Source of the DNA: Ideonella livida
GTDB taxonomy: Bacteria; Pseudomonadota; Gammaproteobacteria; Burkholderiales; Burkholderiaceae_C
Length of the DNA stretch: 52,495 nucleotides
Assembly: GCF_010499455.1 (NCBI RefSeq)
Contig: NZ_JAAGOH010000030.1
Span: 1 to 52,495 of the forward strand
Direction of reading: 5' to 3'
A program made the position numbers and the translations under genes. How positions within the stretch are numbered: the stretch's first letter is position 1; the number at the start of each line of letters is the position of its first letter. This document shows positions 42,309-51,851 of this stretch, one piece after another. The notes under the pieces were generated by a model that did not search any database, was not told the DNA's origin, and saw nothing but the letters and a program-made list of their open reading frames with translations.

Positions 42309-43436
42309 TCAGCGCGCCAGCCAGGCCTCAAAACGCTGGCGCAGCGCGTCGCCGTGCTGCGCCCACCAGGCCGCATCCACCTGGATCGAGCGCTTGCGGT
42401 ACCAGGGGGCGCTGGGCAGCAGGTGGGCCAGCACCGGGTCGATCAGCGTGCTGGCCGATGTGCGGGTGGGGCCATAGGCCATCAGCGGTGCCATGGCCGC
42501 CATGACGTCGGGGCGGGTGGCAAAGCGCACGAAGTCCCGGGCCACGTCGGGCCGCCGGGTGCCCTTGACGATGCCCAGGCCGGCGATGTTGAGCAGTTGC
42601 CCGTCCCACATGAAGCGCAGGGACCGCGCGCCCTTGAGCATGGCGCCGTAGGCGCGGCCGTTGTAGGTGCTGGCCATGACCACCTCGCCGTCGGCCAGCC
42701 ACTGCAGCGGGGTCATGGGCGTGTCCCACCAGCGGATGTGCGGGCGCAGCGTGTCGAGCTTGCGCAGGGCCCGGTTGACCCCCTCGGGCGTGGACAGGAC
42801 GGCATAGACCTTGTCCACCGGCACGCCGTCGGCCAGCAGGGCCCACTCCAGATTGCCCTCGGGGGAGCGCAGCAGGCCGCGCTTGCCGGGGAAGCGCTGC
42901 ACGTCGAACAGGTCGGCGATGGAGTTTGGGTCGCGCTCGGTGCGGGCCTGGCGCTTGTAGACCATGACCGTGGACCAGACGATGGTGCCGGCCAGGCAGT
43001 CGGTCAGCCCGCCGGGCATGTAGTCGTCCTGCGGCTTCTCGCCCCCCAGGCCGGGCGCCAGCTGCGCGGGGTCCAGGCGCTCGAGCAGGCCCTCCTTGCA
43101 GGCGGCCAGGGCGTCGGTCATGGTCAGGTCCACCACGTCCCACTCTGCCCGCCCGGCGGCGCGCTGCTGGCGCAGCTGCGCCAGGCCGCCGGCGTACTCG
43201 GCCATCTGCACCTTCAGGCCGGTCTTGGCCATGTAGGGCTGCACCACGGTGCTCATCTGCGCCTGGGCGAAGTTGCCTCCCCAGGAGGTGAAGGTGAGGT
43301 CGGCGGCGGCCTCGCCCGCGGCCCGGGCCGCGCCGGGCGCCAGGCCGGCCAGGGCCAGGGCCAAGCCCAGCAGGGTGGCGCCAGGGCGGCGCCGGCGGAC
43401 GCAGGCCCCAAGGGGCTGCGGCGACAGGAGGGTCAT
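42309..43436 (-). CDS. ABC transporter extracellular solute-binding protein (polyamine/spermidine type)
   Basis: The 375-residue periplasmic protein has a signal peptide (cleavage near ARAAGE), then LTFTSWGGNFAQAQ and the SBP_bac type 1/8 fold with WDVVDLTMTDALA, STVMVYK and LADGEVVMASTYNGRAY. AAGGA lies 7 bp before the ATG at 43436. Relatives bind polyamines or related amines. No permease or ATPase gene accompanies it here, so it either uses a transporter encoded elsewhere or is an orphan. It is divergent from an amine-oxidase-like gene, which supports an amine ligand. Confidence 0.9.
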   Translation of the reverse strand: MTLLSPQPLGACVRRRRPGATLLGLALALAGLAPGAARAAGEAAADLTFTSWGGNFAQAQMSTVVQPYMAKTGLKVQMAEYAGGLAQLRQQRAAGRAEWDVVDLTMTDALAACKEGLLERLDPAQLAPGLGGEKPQDDYMPGGLTDCLAGTIVWSTVMVYKRQARTERDPNSIADLFDVQRFPGKRGLLRSPEGNLEWALLADGVPVDKVYAVLSTPEGVNRALRKLDTLRPHIRWWDTPMTPLQWLADGEVVMASTYNGRAYGAMLKGARSLRFMWDGQLLNIAGLGIVKGTRRPDVARDFVRFATRPDVMAAMAPLMAYGPTRTSASTLIDPVLAHLLPSAPWYRKRSIQVDAAWWAQHGDALRQRFEAWLAR

Positions 43437-43547
43437 GGGACGTCCTTTCTTGCGGGCGGGCACCGCCGGCGGCAGGGGCGGCGGGACAGGCGTTGCGTGC
43501 AAGGGTTTGCAGGGGTCATCAGGGGCTTGCACACCCGTCGTCCATTT

Positions 43548-43578
43548 TAAATACAATATGTCTATTGTTTGTAGACAT
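43548..43578. promoter_or_regulatory. Operator dyad in the binding-protein / FAD oxidoreductase divergent region
   Basis: Perfect 7-bp arms ATGTCTA (43558-43564) and TAGACAT (43572-43578) flank TTGTTTG. An AT-rich stretch with TAAATACAAT, resembling a -10 region, adjoins it on the left, and TTGCAC lies about 19 bp upstream. This is the only AT-rich part of the 216-bp divergent region, so both promoters probably overlap the dyad. The adjacent GlxA/AraC regulator (45961) is one candidate binder. Confidence 0.6.
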
Positions 43579-43652
43579 TGACGGACACCCCTTCTCCGGG
43601 CGGCCGCCCACCGCCCTTCGGCGGGGCTGCCCGCACAGCCTGAAACGACCCC

Positions 43653-44975
43653 ATGCCCGCTGTCACCTCCCTGCCCGCTGACGACGCCACCTGCGGCTGG
43701 TTCCACCTCAGCCCCAAGCGCCAGGCCCGGCCTGCCCACACCGGTCACAGCCATGCGCCCTGGGTGGTGGTGGGCGCGGGCTTCACCGGCCTGGCCGCCG
43801 CACGCCAGCTGGCCCTGCACTTTCCCGACCAGGAGGTGGTGCTGGTGGAGGCGCAGGAGGTGGGCTGGGGCTCCTCGGGCCGCAACGCCGGCTTTGCCAT
43901 CGACCTGCCGCACGACATCGGCGCGGAGGACTACATCGGGGACATCGAGACCGCCAAGACGGTGCTGCGCCTGAACCTGACCGGCCAGTCGCTGCTCAAG
44001 GCGTGGGTGGAGCGCCACGGCATCGACTGCCAGATGCGCGCCGTGGGCAAGTACCAGGCGGCGGTGGAGGACCGCGGCGTGGCGGTGCTGGAGGCCTACC
44101 GGCGCGGCCTGGACAAGCTGGGCCAGCCCTACGAGATGATCGGCGGCCAGCAGCTGCCCGAGCACCTGGGCACGCGCTTCTACCGCCAGGCGCTGTTCAC
44201 CCCCGGCACGGTGCTGGTGCAGCCGGCGGCGCTGGTCAAGGGCCTGGCCGACAGCCTGCCGCCCAACGTGACGCTGTACGAGCACACGCCCATCACCGGG
44301 GTGGAGTACGGCAGCGGCGCCACCGTGCTGCGCCACGCCGGCGGCAGCCTCACCGCGCAGCATCTGGTGCTGACCAACAACGCCTTCGGCATGAGCTTCG
44401 GCTTCCTGCCCGGGGCGATGCTGCCGGTGTTCACCTATGCCAGCCTGACCCGCCCGCTGACCCCTGCCGAGCAGGCCCGCCTGGGGGGCCACCGCTGCTG
44501 GGGCGTGATCCCGGCGGACCCCTTCGGCACCACGGTGCGGCGCACGGTGGACCAGCGCCTGCTGATCCGCAACAGCTTCAGCTTCAACCCCGACGGCCGC
44601 TCGCGGCCGCGGCATGCGGCGCGCTTTGTGCACCGCCACCTGCATTCCTTCGCGCAGCGCTTTCCGATGCTGCCGGAGGTGACGTTCGACTACACCTGGG
44701 GCGGCGCCCTGAGCCTGGCGCGCAACCACCAGTCGCAGTTCGGCGCGCTGCGCCCGGGTGTCTCGGGTGCGCTGTGCTGCAACGGCCTGGGCGTGACCCG
44801 GGGCACGGCCACCGGCAAGCTGCTGGCCGACTGGCTGGCCGGCGAGCGCGGCGGCCTCATCGACTTCCTCCTGGGCGCCGACGGCCCCAACCGCAACCCG
44901 CCGCAGCCCTTCCTCTCCCTGGGCGTGAACCTCAGCCTGATGTGGGGCCAGCAGCGCGCCGGCCGCGAATGCTGA
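43653..44975 (+). CDS. FAD-dependent oxidoreductase (DAO family, amine oxidase-like)
   Basis: The 440-residue product has an FAD-binding Rossmann motif near residues 34-50 (VVVGAGFTGLAAARQL), an EAQEVGWGSSGRNAGF segment typical of PuuB/GlpO-like DAO enzymes, and a C-terminal GLGVTRGTATGKLLADWLAG. It would oxidise a secondary or primary amine or an amino acid, giving an imine and H2O2 or passing electrons on. The DapA-family gene starts 47 bp downstream, suggesting sequential steps. Confidence 0.9.
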   Translation: MPAVTSLPADDATCGWFHLSPKRQARPAHTGHSHAPWVVVGAGFTGLAAARQLALHFPDQEVVLVEAQEVGWGSSGRNAGFAIDLPHDIGAEDYIGDIETAKTVLRLNLTGQSLLKAWVERHGIDCQMRAVGKYQAAVEDRGVAVLEAYRRGLDKLGQPYEMIGGQQLPEHLGTRFYRQALFTPGTVLVQPAALVKGLADSLPPNVTLYEHTPITGVEYGSGATVLRHAGGSLTAQHLVLTNNAFGMSFGFLPGAMLPVFTYASLTRPLTPAEQARLGGHRCWGVIPADPFGTTVRRTVDQRLLIRNSFSFNPDGRSRPRHAARFVHRHLHSFAQRFPMLPEVTFDYTWGGALSLARNHQSQFGALRPGVSGALCCNGLGVTRGTATGKLLADWLAGERGGLIDFLLGADGPNRNPPQPFLSLGVNLSLMWGQQRAGREC

Positions 44976-45022
44976 GCCCGCCCCGCGCCCCTTCCTCCCC
45001 CTTGACCTCAGGAATCCAAACC

Positions 45023-45919
45023 ATGCAATTCGAAGGCATCTACACCCCCGCCATCTCCCCGCTGGACGCCAACGGCGCCCTGGACCTGGACGCCTTTGAC
45101 CAGGTGCTGGAATCGCTGGTGGAGGCTGGCGTGCACGGCATCGTCATCGGCGGCTCCACCGGCGAGTACTACGCGCAGACCGCTGAGGAGCGCATCGCCC
45201 TGGCCCGCCGCGCCCATGCGGTGCTGGCCGGCCGCCTGCCGCTGGTGGTGGGCACCGGCGCCATCCGCACCGAGGAGTCGGTGGCCTATGCCCGCGCCGC
45301 CCGCGAGCTGGGCGCCGACGCCATCTTGGTGGGCTCGCCGCCCTATGCCCTGCCCACCGCCGCCGAGAACGCCGCCCACACCCTGGCGGTGGACGCCGCC
45401 GCGGGCCTGCCGATCATGCTCTACAACTACCCGGCGCGCATGGGCGTGCACATGGAAGACGAGTACTTCGACGCCATCGCCGGCTGCGCCAACGTGGCGG
45501 CCATCAAGGAAAGCTCGGGCGACATGGGCCGGGTGCACCGCCTGGCCTGCCGCCACCCGCAGATCGCCCTGTCCTGCGGCTGGGACGACCAGGCGCTGGA
45601 GTTCTTCGCCTGGGGCGCGCGCAGCTGGGTGTGCGCCGGCTCCAACTTCGTCCCGCGCGAGCATGTGGCCCTCTACCGCGCCTGCGTGCTGGAGCGCGAC
45701 TTCGACAAGGGCCGCCGCCTCATGGCGGCGATGATGCCGCTGATGGACGCGCTCGAAGGCGGCAAGTTCGTGCAGTCCATCAAGCACGGCTGCACCCTGG
45801 TCGGGCTCAAGGCCGGTGGCGTGCGCCGGCCGCTGCAGGCCCTGACGGCCGCCGAGCAGGACCACCTGGCCCAGGTCGTGGCCACGCTGCGCCGCGACGT
45901 GGCCGCCATCACCGGCTGA
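45023..45919 (+). CDS. Dihydrodipicolinate synthase (DapA) family lyase/aldolase
   Basis: The 298-residue TIM barrel has GGSTGE at 43-48, the catalytic Y134 in LYNYP and the Schiff-base K162 in AAIKESSGD. AGGAA lies 8 bp before the ATG. Because the genome must have a housekeeping dapA and this copy follows an amine-oxidase gene, a catabolic lyase, deaminase or dehydratase acting on a 2-keto acid is more likely. Hydroxyproline deaminases and keto-deoxy-sugar-acid aldolases belong to this fold; the sequence alone does not decide. Confidence 0.9.
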   Translation: MQFEGIYTPAISPLDANGALDLDAFDQVLESLVEAGVHGIVIGGSTGEYYAQTAEERIALARRAHAVLAGRLPLVVGTGAIRTEESVAYARAARELGADAILVGSPPYALPTAAENAAHTLAVDAAAGLPIMLYNYPARMGVHMEDEYFDAIAGCANVAAIKESSGDMGRVHRLACRHPQIALSCGWDDQALEFFAWGARSWVCAGSNFVPREHVALYRACVLERDFDKGRRLMAAMMPLMDALEGGKFVQSIKHGCTLVGLKAGGVRRPLQALTAAEQDHLAQVVATLRRDVAAITG

Positions 45920-45960
45920 GCCGGCACACCGCCCCGGGCCCGTCGCCAGGAGATCCCGCC

Positions 45961-46953
45961 ATGAGACCGCCGTGTCCCGACGCCACCCCGCCCCGGCTGC
46001 GCGTGGGCTTTGTGCTGGCGCCGCGCTTCACGCTGACCGCCTTCGCGGGCTTCGTCGACGCGCTGCGCCTGGCCGCCGACGAAGGCGACCGCAGCCGCGC
46101 GCTGCTGGCCCGCTGGGACATCCTGGACACCGCCCAGGGGCCGGTGGTCTCCAGCTGCGGGGCCTCGGTGGCACCCACCGCACCGCTGGAGTCGCCGGGC
46201 CGCTACGACTACCTCGTGGTGGTGGGTGGCCTGCTGCACGGCGGCCAGCGCGTGCCGGCCCGGCTCACCGCCTTCCTGCGCGAGGCCGCCGCCGCCGGCG
46301 TGCAGCTGGTGGGCCTGTGCACCGGCTCCTTCGTGCTGGCCCGGGCCGGCCTGATGGACGGCTACGTGGCCTGCGTGAGCTGGTTCCACCAAGAGGAGTT
46401 CCGCGCCGAGTTCCCCGGCGCCAGCCTGATCACCAACCAGATGTTCGTGGTCGACCGCGACCGCCTGACCTGCGCCGGCGGCACCAGCGTGGTCCACCTG
46501 GCCGCGCACATCATCGAGCGGCGCATCAACCGCGCCAGCGCCGTCAAAGCCCTGCGCATCATGATCGAGGAGCAGCCCCTGCCCTCGCGCACGCTGCAGC
46601 CCGAACAGGTGGTCTCGGTGGGCTCGCGCGACACCGTGGTGCGCAAGGCCATGCTGCTCATCGAGCAACAGCTGCACGCACCGGCCCCCATCGAGCAGCT
46701 GTGCGAGCCGCTGGGCATCAGCCGGCGCCAGCTGGAGCGCCGCTTCCAGCAGGACGTGGGCCTGAGCCCGGCGGAATACCGCAGCAAGCTGCGGCTGGAG
46801 CGCGCGCGCTGGCTGCTGCAGAACACCGACCTGGACGTCACCGAGGTGAGCTTCGAGTGCGGCTTCCAGGACGGGGCGAGCTTCTCGCGCTTTGTGCGCA
46901 AGTCGCTCCAGCTCAGCCCGCGCCAGCTGCGCCAGGCCCGCGCCATGAACTGA
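45961..46953 (+). CDS. GlxA family AraC-type regulator (DJ-1/PfpI domain plus HTH), copy 1
   Basis: The 330-residue product has an N-terminal class I glutamine-amidotransferase-like domain (residues 12-190: [41 protein letters not shown]) and a C-terminal double AraC helix-turn-helix from about residue 228 ([20 protein letters not shown]). AGGAG lies 8 bp before the ATG. The gene follows the lyase gene by 41 bp and precedes glyA, so it probably controls this catabolic group in response to an amine or amino-acid signal. Confidence 0.9.
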   Translation: MRPPCPDATPPRLRVGFVLAPRFTLTAFAGFVDALRLAADEGDRSRALLARWDILDTAQGPVVSSCGASVAPTAPLESPGRYDYLVVVGGLLHGGQRVPARLTAFLREAAAAGVQLVGLCTGSFVLARAGLMDGYVACVSWFHQEEFRAEFPGASLITNQMFVVDRDRLTCAGGTSVVHLAAHIIERRINRASAVKALRIMIEEQPLPSRTLQPEQVVSVGSRDTVVRKAMLLIEQQLHAPAPIEQLCEPLGISRRQLERRFQQDVGLSPAEYRSKLRLERARWLLQNTDLDVTEVSFECGFQDGASFSRFVRKSLQLSPRQLRQARAMN

Positions 46954-47086
46954 GCGGGCAGCCCCCCAGGCCGGGTCCGGACATGTCTCGACCGGCCTGC
47001 TTCCTGACGCAAACGGCCCCGCGCCGCCGCGCCTGCCCCGACAACATGAGGCCATTCCCCCACCGCCTCCACGGAGTCCTCCCATC

Positions 47087-48346
47087 ATGTTCAGCTACAG
47101 CAAGCAGACCCTCAAGGCCGTCGACCCCGATCTCTGGGCCGTCGTGCAGCAGGAACACCAGCGCCAGGAACAGCACATCGAGCTGATCGCCAGCGAGAAC
47201 TACACCTCGCCGGCGGTGCTGGCCGCCCAGGGCAGCCAGCTCACCAACAAGTACGCCGAGGGCTACCCCGGCCGGCGCTACTACGGCGGCTGCGAGTTCG
47301 TGGACCTGGCCGAGCAGATGGCCATCGACCGCGTCAAGCAGCTCTTTGGCGCCGACCAGCACGGCTGGGCCGCCAACGTGCAGCCGCACTCCGGCGCCCA
47401 GGCCAACGAGGCCGTGTTCATGGCGCTGATGAAGCCCGGTGACACCTTCATGGGCATGAACCTGGCCGAAGGCGGCCACCTCAGCCACGGCATGGCGCTC
47501 AACATGAGCGGCAAGTGGTTCAACGTGGTCAGCTATGGCCTGAACGAGAAGGAAGAGATCGACTACGACGAGATGGAGCGCAAGGCGCACGAATCCCGCC
47601 CCAAGCTGATCATCGCCGGCGCTTCGGCCTACGCCCTGCGCATCGATTTCGAGCGCTTTGCCAAGGTGGCCAAGGACGTGGGCGCCTTGCTGATGGTGGA
47701 CATGGCGCACTACGCCGGCCTGATCGCGGCGGGCGTCTACCCCAACCCCATCCCGCACGCCGACATCGTCACCAGCACCACGCACAAGAGCCTGCGCGGC
47801 CCGCGCGGCGGCATCATCCTGTGCCGGCCGGAACATGAGAAGGCCATCAACAGCGCCGTCTTCCCCGGCCTGCAGGGCGGCCCGCTGATGCATGTCATCG
47901 CCGCCAAGGCGGTGGCCTTCAAAGAGGCGCTGTCGCCGGAGTTCCGCCAGTACCAGCGCCAGGTGCTGGCCAACGCCGCCGCCCTGGCCCAGACCCTGAC
48001 CGAGCGCGGCCTGCGCATCGTCTCCGGCCGCACCGAGAGCCACCTGATGCTGGTGGACCTGCGCGCCAAGGGCCTGACCGGCAAGGCTGCCGAAGCCCTG
48101 CTGGGCCAGGCCCACATCACGGTCAACAAAAACGCCATCCCGCAGGACCCCGAGAAGCCCATGGTCACCAGCGGCGTGCGCCTGGGCTCGCCGGCCATGA
48201 CCACGCGGGGCTTCCGCGAGGAACAGGCCCGCCTGGTGGGCCACCTGATCGCCGACCTGCTGGACCGGCCGCAAGACCCGGCCACCCTCAGCGCGGTGCG
48301 CCACCAGGTCGCCAACCTGGTCCACGACTTTCCGGTCTACGGGTGA
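47087..48346 (+). CDS. glyA: Serine hydroxymethyltransferase
   Basis: The 419-residue PLP enzyme has [32 protein letters not shown] (read across residues 37-68), PHSGAQAN, a DMAHYAGL segment and the PLP lysine K234 in [13 protein letters not shown]. It interconverts serine and glycine with tetrahydrofolate in the cytoplasm. GGAG lies 10 bp before the ATG. Its place next to a GlxA/AraC regulator and an amine-catabolic group recalls the second glyA of glycine-betaine/sarcosine degraders, where it converts glycine to serine. Whether it is the only glyA in the genome cannot be told. Confidence 0.96.
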   Translation: MFSYSKQTLKAVDPDLWAVVQQEHQRQEQHIELIASENYTSPAVLAAQGSQLTNKYAEGYPGRRYYGGCEFVDLAEQMAIDRVKQLFGADQHGWAANVQPHSGAQANEAVFMALMKPGDTFMGMNLAEGGHLSHGMALNMSGKWFNVVSYGLNEKEEIDYDEMERKAHESRPKLIIAGASAYALRIDFERFAKVAKDVGALLMVDMAHYAGLIAAGVYPNPIPHADIVTSTTHKSLRGPRGGIILCRPEHEKAINSAVFPGLQGGPLMHVIAAKAVAFKEALSPEFRQYQRQVLANAAALAQTLTERGLRIVSGRTESHLMLVDLRAKGLTGKAAEALLGQAHITVNKNAIPQDPEKPMVTSGVRLGSPAMTTRGFREEQARLVGHLIADLLDRPQDPATLSAVRHQVANLVHDFPVYG

Positions 48347-48423
48347 CCGCAACACCCGGATCCGGCCCCGCCCGCCCCGGCGGTCGGGCCGTCACGCTGT
48401 CCTGCCCTCCTAGGAGTTCCCTC

Positions 48424-49407
48424 GTGCAAGCAAGCCCTCGCCAACACCGTGTCCTGGCCCTGGCCCTGGCCCTCGCGGCCCTGACCGCCCCCTTCGCCCA
48501 GGCCGCCGAGCCCGCCAGCCTGACCCTCTCCGGCATGATCGACCTGGGGCTGTACCGCAGCAGCGCCGACCAGCGCTGGAACCTGGGCCCGGTCCAGCGC
48601 AGCCACATCGCCTTCAGCGGCAGCCAAGACCTGGGTGACGGCCTGAAGGCCACCTTCAAGCTCAGCCACCGCTTCAACCCGGACGACGGCAGCCAGGAAT
48701 CGGCCAGCAAGCCCTTCTGGCACGGCGAGTCCACCGTGGGCCTGAAGGGCGCCTTCGGCTCGGTGCAGGCCGGCCGCCGCCTGGACGCCGTCAACAGCCA
48801 GGACTGGCAGTTCGACCCCTGGGGCAACTTCGACCGCGTGGCCTCGCCCGCCTGGGAGACCTGGCACTACCACTACGCCTCCGACCCCACCGGCAACAGC
48901 GGCTCGGCCGAATACGGCCGCCTCAACAGCGGCGTGTTCTACGACTCGCCCAGCCTGGACGGCTTCACCGTGCACCTGAGCACCTCGCCCGAGAAGGCCC
49001 AGACCGCCAAGACCCGGCCCCTGGGCGTGTCGCTGAACTTCAACCACGAGCGCACCGCCTTCATGCTGGCCCGCAGCCGCAACAGCGCCGACGACACCGA
49101 CTCCTTCGCCGGTGCCCGCCTGAACCTGGCCCCGGTGGCGGTGATGGTGGCCTACAACGTCAGCGAAGCCGGCAGCGCCAAGGCCAAGTCCCTCACGGCC
49201 GGCCTGGAATACAGCCTGGGCGCCACCACGCTCAAAGCCGGCTGGGGTGAAGTGAAGGTGGACGAGGTGCGCGCCGCCCGTGTGATCGGCACCGGGGTCT
49301 CGTATGCCGTCAACGCCCGCACCACGGTCTATGGCGACGCCGCCCGCAAGACCTTCACCAGCGACAGCGCCACCGTCTACGGCGTGGGCGTGGCCTACTC
49401 GTTCTAA
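48424..49407 (+). CDS. Gram-negative porin (third porin of the window)
   Basis: The 327-residue barrel has a GTG start at 48424, 7 bp after AGGAG (48412-48416), and a signal peptide with cleavage near PFAQAAE. The first strand LTLSGMIDLGLYR, a middle SQDLGDGLKATFKL strand and the terminal VGVAYSF are typical of Porin_4 proteins. It is only distantly related to the twin porins. It lies 77 bp downstream of glyA. Confidence 0.92.
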   Translation: MQASPRQHRVLALALALAALTAPFAQAAEPASLTLSGMIDLGLYRSSADQRWNLGPVQRSHIAFSGSQDLGDGLKATFKLSHRFNPDDGSQESASKPFWHGESTVGLKGAFGSVQAGRRLDAVNSQDWQFDPWGNFDRVASPAWETWHYHYASDPTGNSGSAEYGRLNSGVFYDSPSLDGFTVHLSTSPEKAQTAKTRPLGVSLNFNHERTAFMLARSRNSADDTDSFAGARLNLAPVAVMVAYNVSEAGSAKAKSLTAGLEYSLGATTLKAGWGEVKVDEVRAARVIGTGVSYAVNARTTVYGDAARKTFTSDSATVYGVGVAYSF

Positions 49408-49414
49408 GTCACGC

Positions 49415-49699
49415 ATGGCGATCACCGACCTCATCGGGCTGCTGGGCGTGGCCGTCTACATGGTGGCCTACTTTTGTGTGCAGGTGCTGCGGCACCCGCC
49501 CAGCAGCCACCTGGTGACCTCGCTCAACCTGATCGGGCCGGTGTGCCTGCTGATCTCGCTGAGCCAGGACTTCAACCTGGCCTCGGCGCTGTCGCAGGCC
49601 TTTTGGTTCCTGCTCACGGTGGTGGGCTGGTGGCGCCGCGACCGGCCCGGCAGCGCCGGCCGGCCTGAGGCCGCCCCCACGGCGCAGCCCCGGCCGTGA
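49415..49699 (+). CDS. Small membrane protein of the CBU_0592 type
   Basis: The 94-residue product has three hydrophobic helices (LIGLLGVAVYMVAYFCVQVL, LVTSLNLIGPVCLLISL, LSQAFWFLLTVVGWW) and a charged Pro-rich tail. Its arrangement resembles the small CBU_0592 membrane family of unknown function. It starts 7 bp after the porin stop and is probably co-transcribed. No function can be assigned. Confidence 0.75.
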   Translation: MAITDLIGLLGVAVYMVAYFCVQVLRHPPSSHLVTSLNLIGPVCLLISLSQDFNLASALSQAFWFLLTVVGWWRRDRPGSAGRPEAAPTAQPRP

Positions 49700-49718
49700 G
49701 CCGCGCCGCCGGCTGACC

Positions 49719-49934
49719 AGCGGCCTGGGTTTTGCCACCGTATCGGCCGCCCTGGTCCTGAGCGACCGGACCCTGCCCACCCCGGACACCGCCCTGATCC
49801 TGGCGGCCGTGGCGGCTTGCTCGGCCGTGGGCGGCCTGCTGCTGTTGGGTGAGGTGCCCGACGCCTGGAGCGTGGCCGGCGGCGCGCTCATCGCCGCCGC
49901 CGGCGTGTTCAGCGCTCGATCTCCCGACCGCTGA
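49719..49934 (+). pseudogene. C-terminal remnant of an EamA/DMT-type transporter gene
   Basis: A frame ending at 49934 encodes about 70 residues resembling the last two helices of EamA permeases: TPDTALILAAVAACSAVGG, LLLLGEVPDAWSV, then AGGALIAAAGVFSAR. No start codon or N-terminal part is present; the preceding bases belong to the small membrane protein gene. The remainder was evidently lost by deletion. Confidence 0.65.
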
Positions 49935-49951
49935 AGCGGGCCTGTTGCCGC

Positions 49952-50669
49952 ATGACCCGTCTGCGCCATCTCCCCTCTCTGAATGCCCTGCGGGTGCTGG
50001 AGGCCGCGGTGCACTACCGCGGCTTCACTGCAGCCGCGCAGGAGCTGCGGCGTCACCCAGGCAGCGATCAGTCGCCAAATCGCACTGCTGGAGCGCGAGC
50101 TCGGCACGGTGCTGTTCGTGCGTCGCCACCGCGCGGTCGAGCCCACGCCCGCCTGCCAGATGTTGGCGGCGTCGCTGGCCCTGAGCTTTGCCAGCATCGC
50201 CGAGTTCCGCGAGCGCTACCCCTCAGCGCAGATCCGCATCGTCTCGCAAGACGCGCGACTGAATCTGGCCGCCGGCGAGGTGGATGCGCTGGTGCGCTTT
50301 GGCGTTCCGCCCTTTGACGACGGGCGCTGTGAGCTGATCGGCCAGGACATTCCGGACCGCAGCGGGTACACCTGGGCCGACTGGTTCGACCGCGCCGGCC
50401 TGACCCCACGCCACGCCGAACCGGCGCTGCGCTTCAACCACTACACCAAGGTGCTGCAGGCCGCACGCGCCGGACACGGCGTGGCGCTGGGCTGGCACCT
50501 GCTGGTGCAGAACCACCTGGCAGACGGTTCTCTGGTGCGGCTGGGCCAGGCCAGCGTCTTCCCCGAGGGACGCTACAACCTGCTGCTGCCAACCCGCCGC
50601 AAGACCCACCCCATGCGCGACATCTTCGTGGAGTGGCTGGCCGGGCGGCTGAGCCAGCCCACAGGCTGA
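49952..50669 (+). pseudogene. LysR (GcvA-like) regulator gene, frameshifted and internally deleted
   Basis: The first 30 codons from 49952 read MTRLRHLPSLNALRVLEAA and on to AAQEL, a normal GcvA-type helix-turn-helix start. Near 50045-50055 a single-base shift moves the continuation (VTQAAISRQIALLERELGTVLF) to another frame, which stays open to 50669. The effector domain is also short: the segment between LAASLALSFASI and AEFRERYPSAQIRI lacks the usual first strand and helix, and a second gap occurs near GQDIPDRSGYT. A frameshift plus deletions argue for a dead gene beside another decayed gene. Confidence 0.85.
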
Positions 50670-50687
50670 CCCGCCCGGCCCACGGCC

Positions 50688-51851
50688 TCAGGCCCAGGCG
50701 TACATGGCCGCCCCGCGCGCCATGTCGGCCAGCGGAATCATGGGCATCGGCATCGGCATGGGCATGGGCATCGGCACCGGGGCGGGCACGGGGGCCTCAC
50801 GCCGTTCGCCCAGCTCGATGAGGCCGCCCCGCTCGGCCGGCGTGCGGCTGCGGCCCTTGCCCACATGCACCGCGCCCTGGCCGCCGCCCTGGCGGCGGTG
50901 TTCACTGGGCGAGTGACCAAACAACGCCCGGTAGGCCTTGCAGAAGTGCGAGGCGGTCTGGAAGCCGCAGGCCACCGTGATCTGCATGATGGGTGCGCTG
51001 GTGTGCGACAGCAGCTCCCGCGCCCGGCGCAGGCGCAGCGAGAGGTAGTGCTGCGCCGGCGTGACCTGGTAGTAGCGGTGGAACAGGCGCTCCAGCTGCC
51101 GCAGCGAGATGCCCGCGGCCTCGGCGATCTCTGAGAGCGGCAGCGGCTCCTCCACATTGGCGGCCATCAGCTCCACCGCCTCGACCAGGTGCTCATAACC
51201 CGGCCCGACAAATTCGGGCTGGGGCAGCTTTTGCTGGTCGGACTGGTCGCGCAGCCGGTCCACGATGAACTGCTCGGAAATGGCCAAGGCGAGTTTGTGG
51301 CCGTGATGCAGGCGCACCAGGTGCAGCATCATGTGCAGGGGCGCCACCCCACCCGAGGCGGTGATGCGCCGGCGGTCGATCACAAACACCTCCTGCGCAA
51401 AATCCACATGGGGATAGGACTCCCGCAGGGCGGTGAGATTTTCCCAATGCACGGCGCAGCGGTAGCCGTCGAGCACGCCGGCCACGGCCAGCGCGTGGGT
51501 GCCGGTGCACAGGCCGCCCAGGGTCTGGCCCAGGCCGTCACGCCGGCGCAGGTCGGCCACCACGGTGTCGGAGATGGCCTTCTGCACCTCGACCCCGCCG
51601 CAGACAAACACCATGTCGCAGCGGTCCAGCGCCGCCAGCTCGGCGGCCCCGGCCAAAACCAGGCCGTTGCTGGCCGGGGTTTGTCGTCCCTCCACATGGG
51701 CCACGGTCCAGGTATAGAGCTCGCGCCGGCTGGTGAGATTGGCCATGCGCAGCACCTCCACCGCATTGGCAAAGGCGATCATCGAATAATTCTCCAGAAG
51801 GAGAAACCCAATATGGCGAACCTGGGGATGGACGTGGGACGACGAAACCAT
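50688..51851 (-). CDS. GlxA family AraC-type regulator, copy 2
   Basis: The 387-residue product has a DJ-1/PfpI-like domain (RHIGFLLLENYSMIAFANAVEVLRMAN; GLCTGTHALAVAGVLDG) at about 10-190 and an AraC double HTH from about residue 220 (LPLSEIAEAAGISLRQLERLF; ITVACGFQTASHFCKAYRALFGHSPSEH). Its N-terminus resembles GbdR/CdhR-type regulators of quaternary-amine catabolism. A C-terminal tail of about 60 residues is low complexity with Met-Pro repeats. It reads toward the LysR remnant, and its target is probably elsewhere. Confidence 0.9.
   Translation of the reverse strand: MVSSSHVHPQVRHIGFLLLENYSMIAFANAVEVLRMANLTSRRELYTWTVAHVEGRQTPASNGLVLAGAAELAALDRCDMVFVCGGVEVQKAISDTVVADLRRRDGLGQTLGGLCTGTHALAVAGVLDGYRCAVHWENLTALRESYPHVDFAQEVFVIDRRRITASGGVAPLHMMLHLVRLHHGHKLALAISEQFIVDRLRDQSDQQKLPQPEFVGPGYEHLVEAVELMAANVEEPLPLSEIAEAAGISLRQLERLFHRYYQVTPAQHYLSLRLRRARELLSHTSAPIMQITVACGFQTASHFCKAYRALFGHSPSEHRRQGGGQGAVHVGKGRSRTPAERGGLIELGERREAPVPAPVPMPMPMPMPMPMIPLADMARGAAMYAWA
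50744..50783. repeat. Short tandem hexanucleotide repeat in the GlxA C-terminus
   Basis: The plus strand reads GGCATC/GGCATG/GGCACC units in tandem, encoding alternating Pro-Met (and Pro-Val/Ala) on the minus strand near the end of the regulator. Such repeats can change length by replication slippage without shifting the frame, because each unit is 6 bp. Confidence 0.7.

Noticed and set aside
43437-44729. N-terminal extension of the binding-protein frame
   Set aside because: It is antisense to the FAD oxidoreductase gene; a signal peptide and ribosome-binding site define the start at 43436.
50744-50783. CRISPR-like repeat
   Set aside because: Contiguous 6-bp coding units without spacers; no cas genes.
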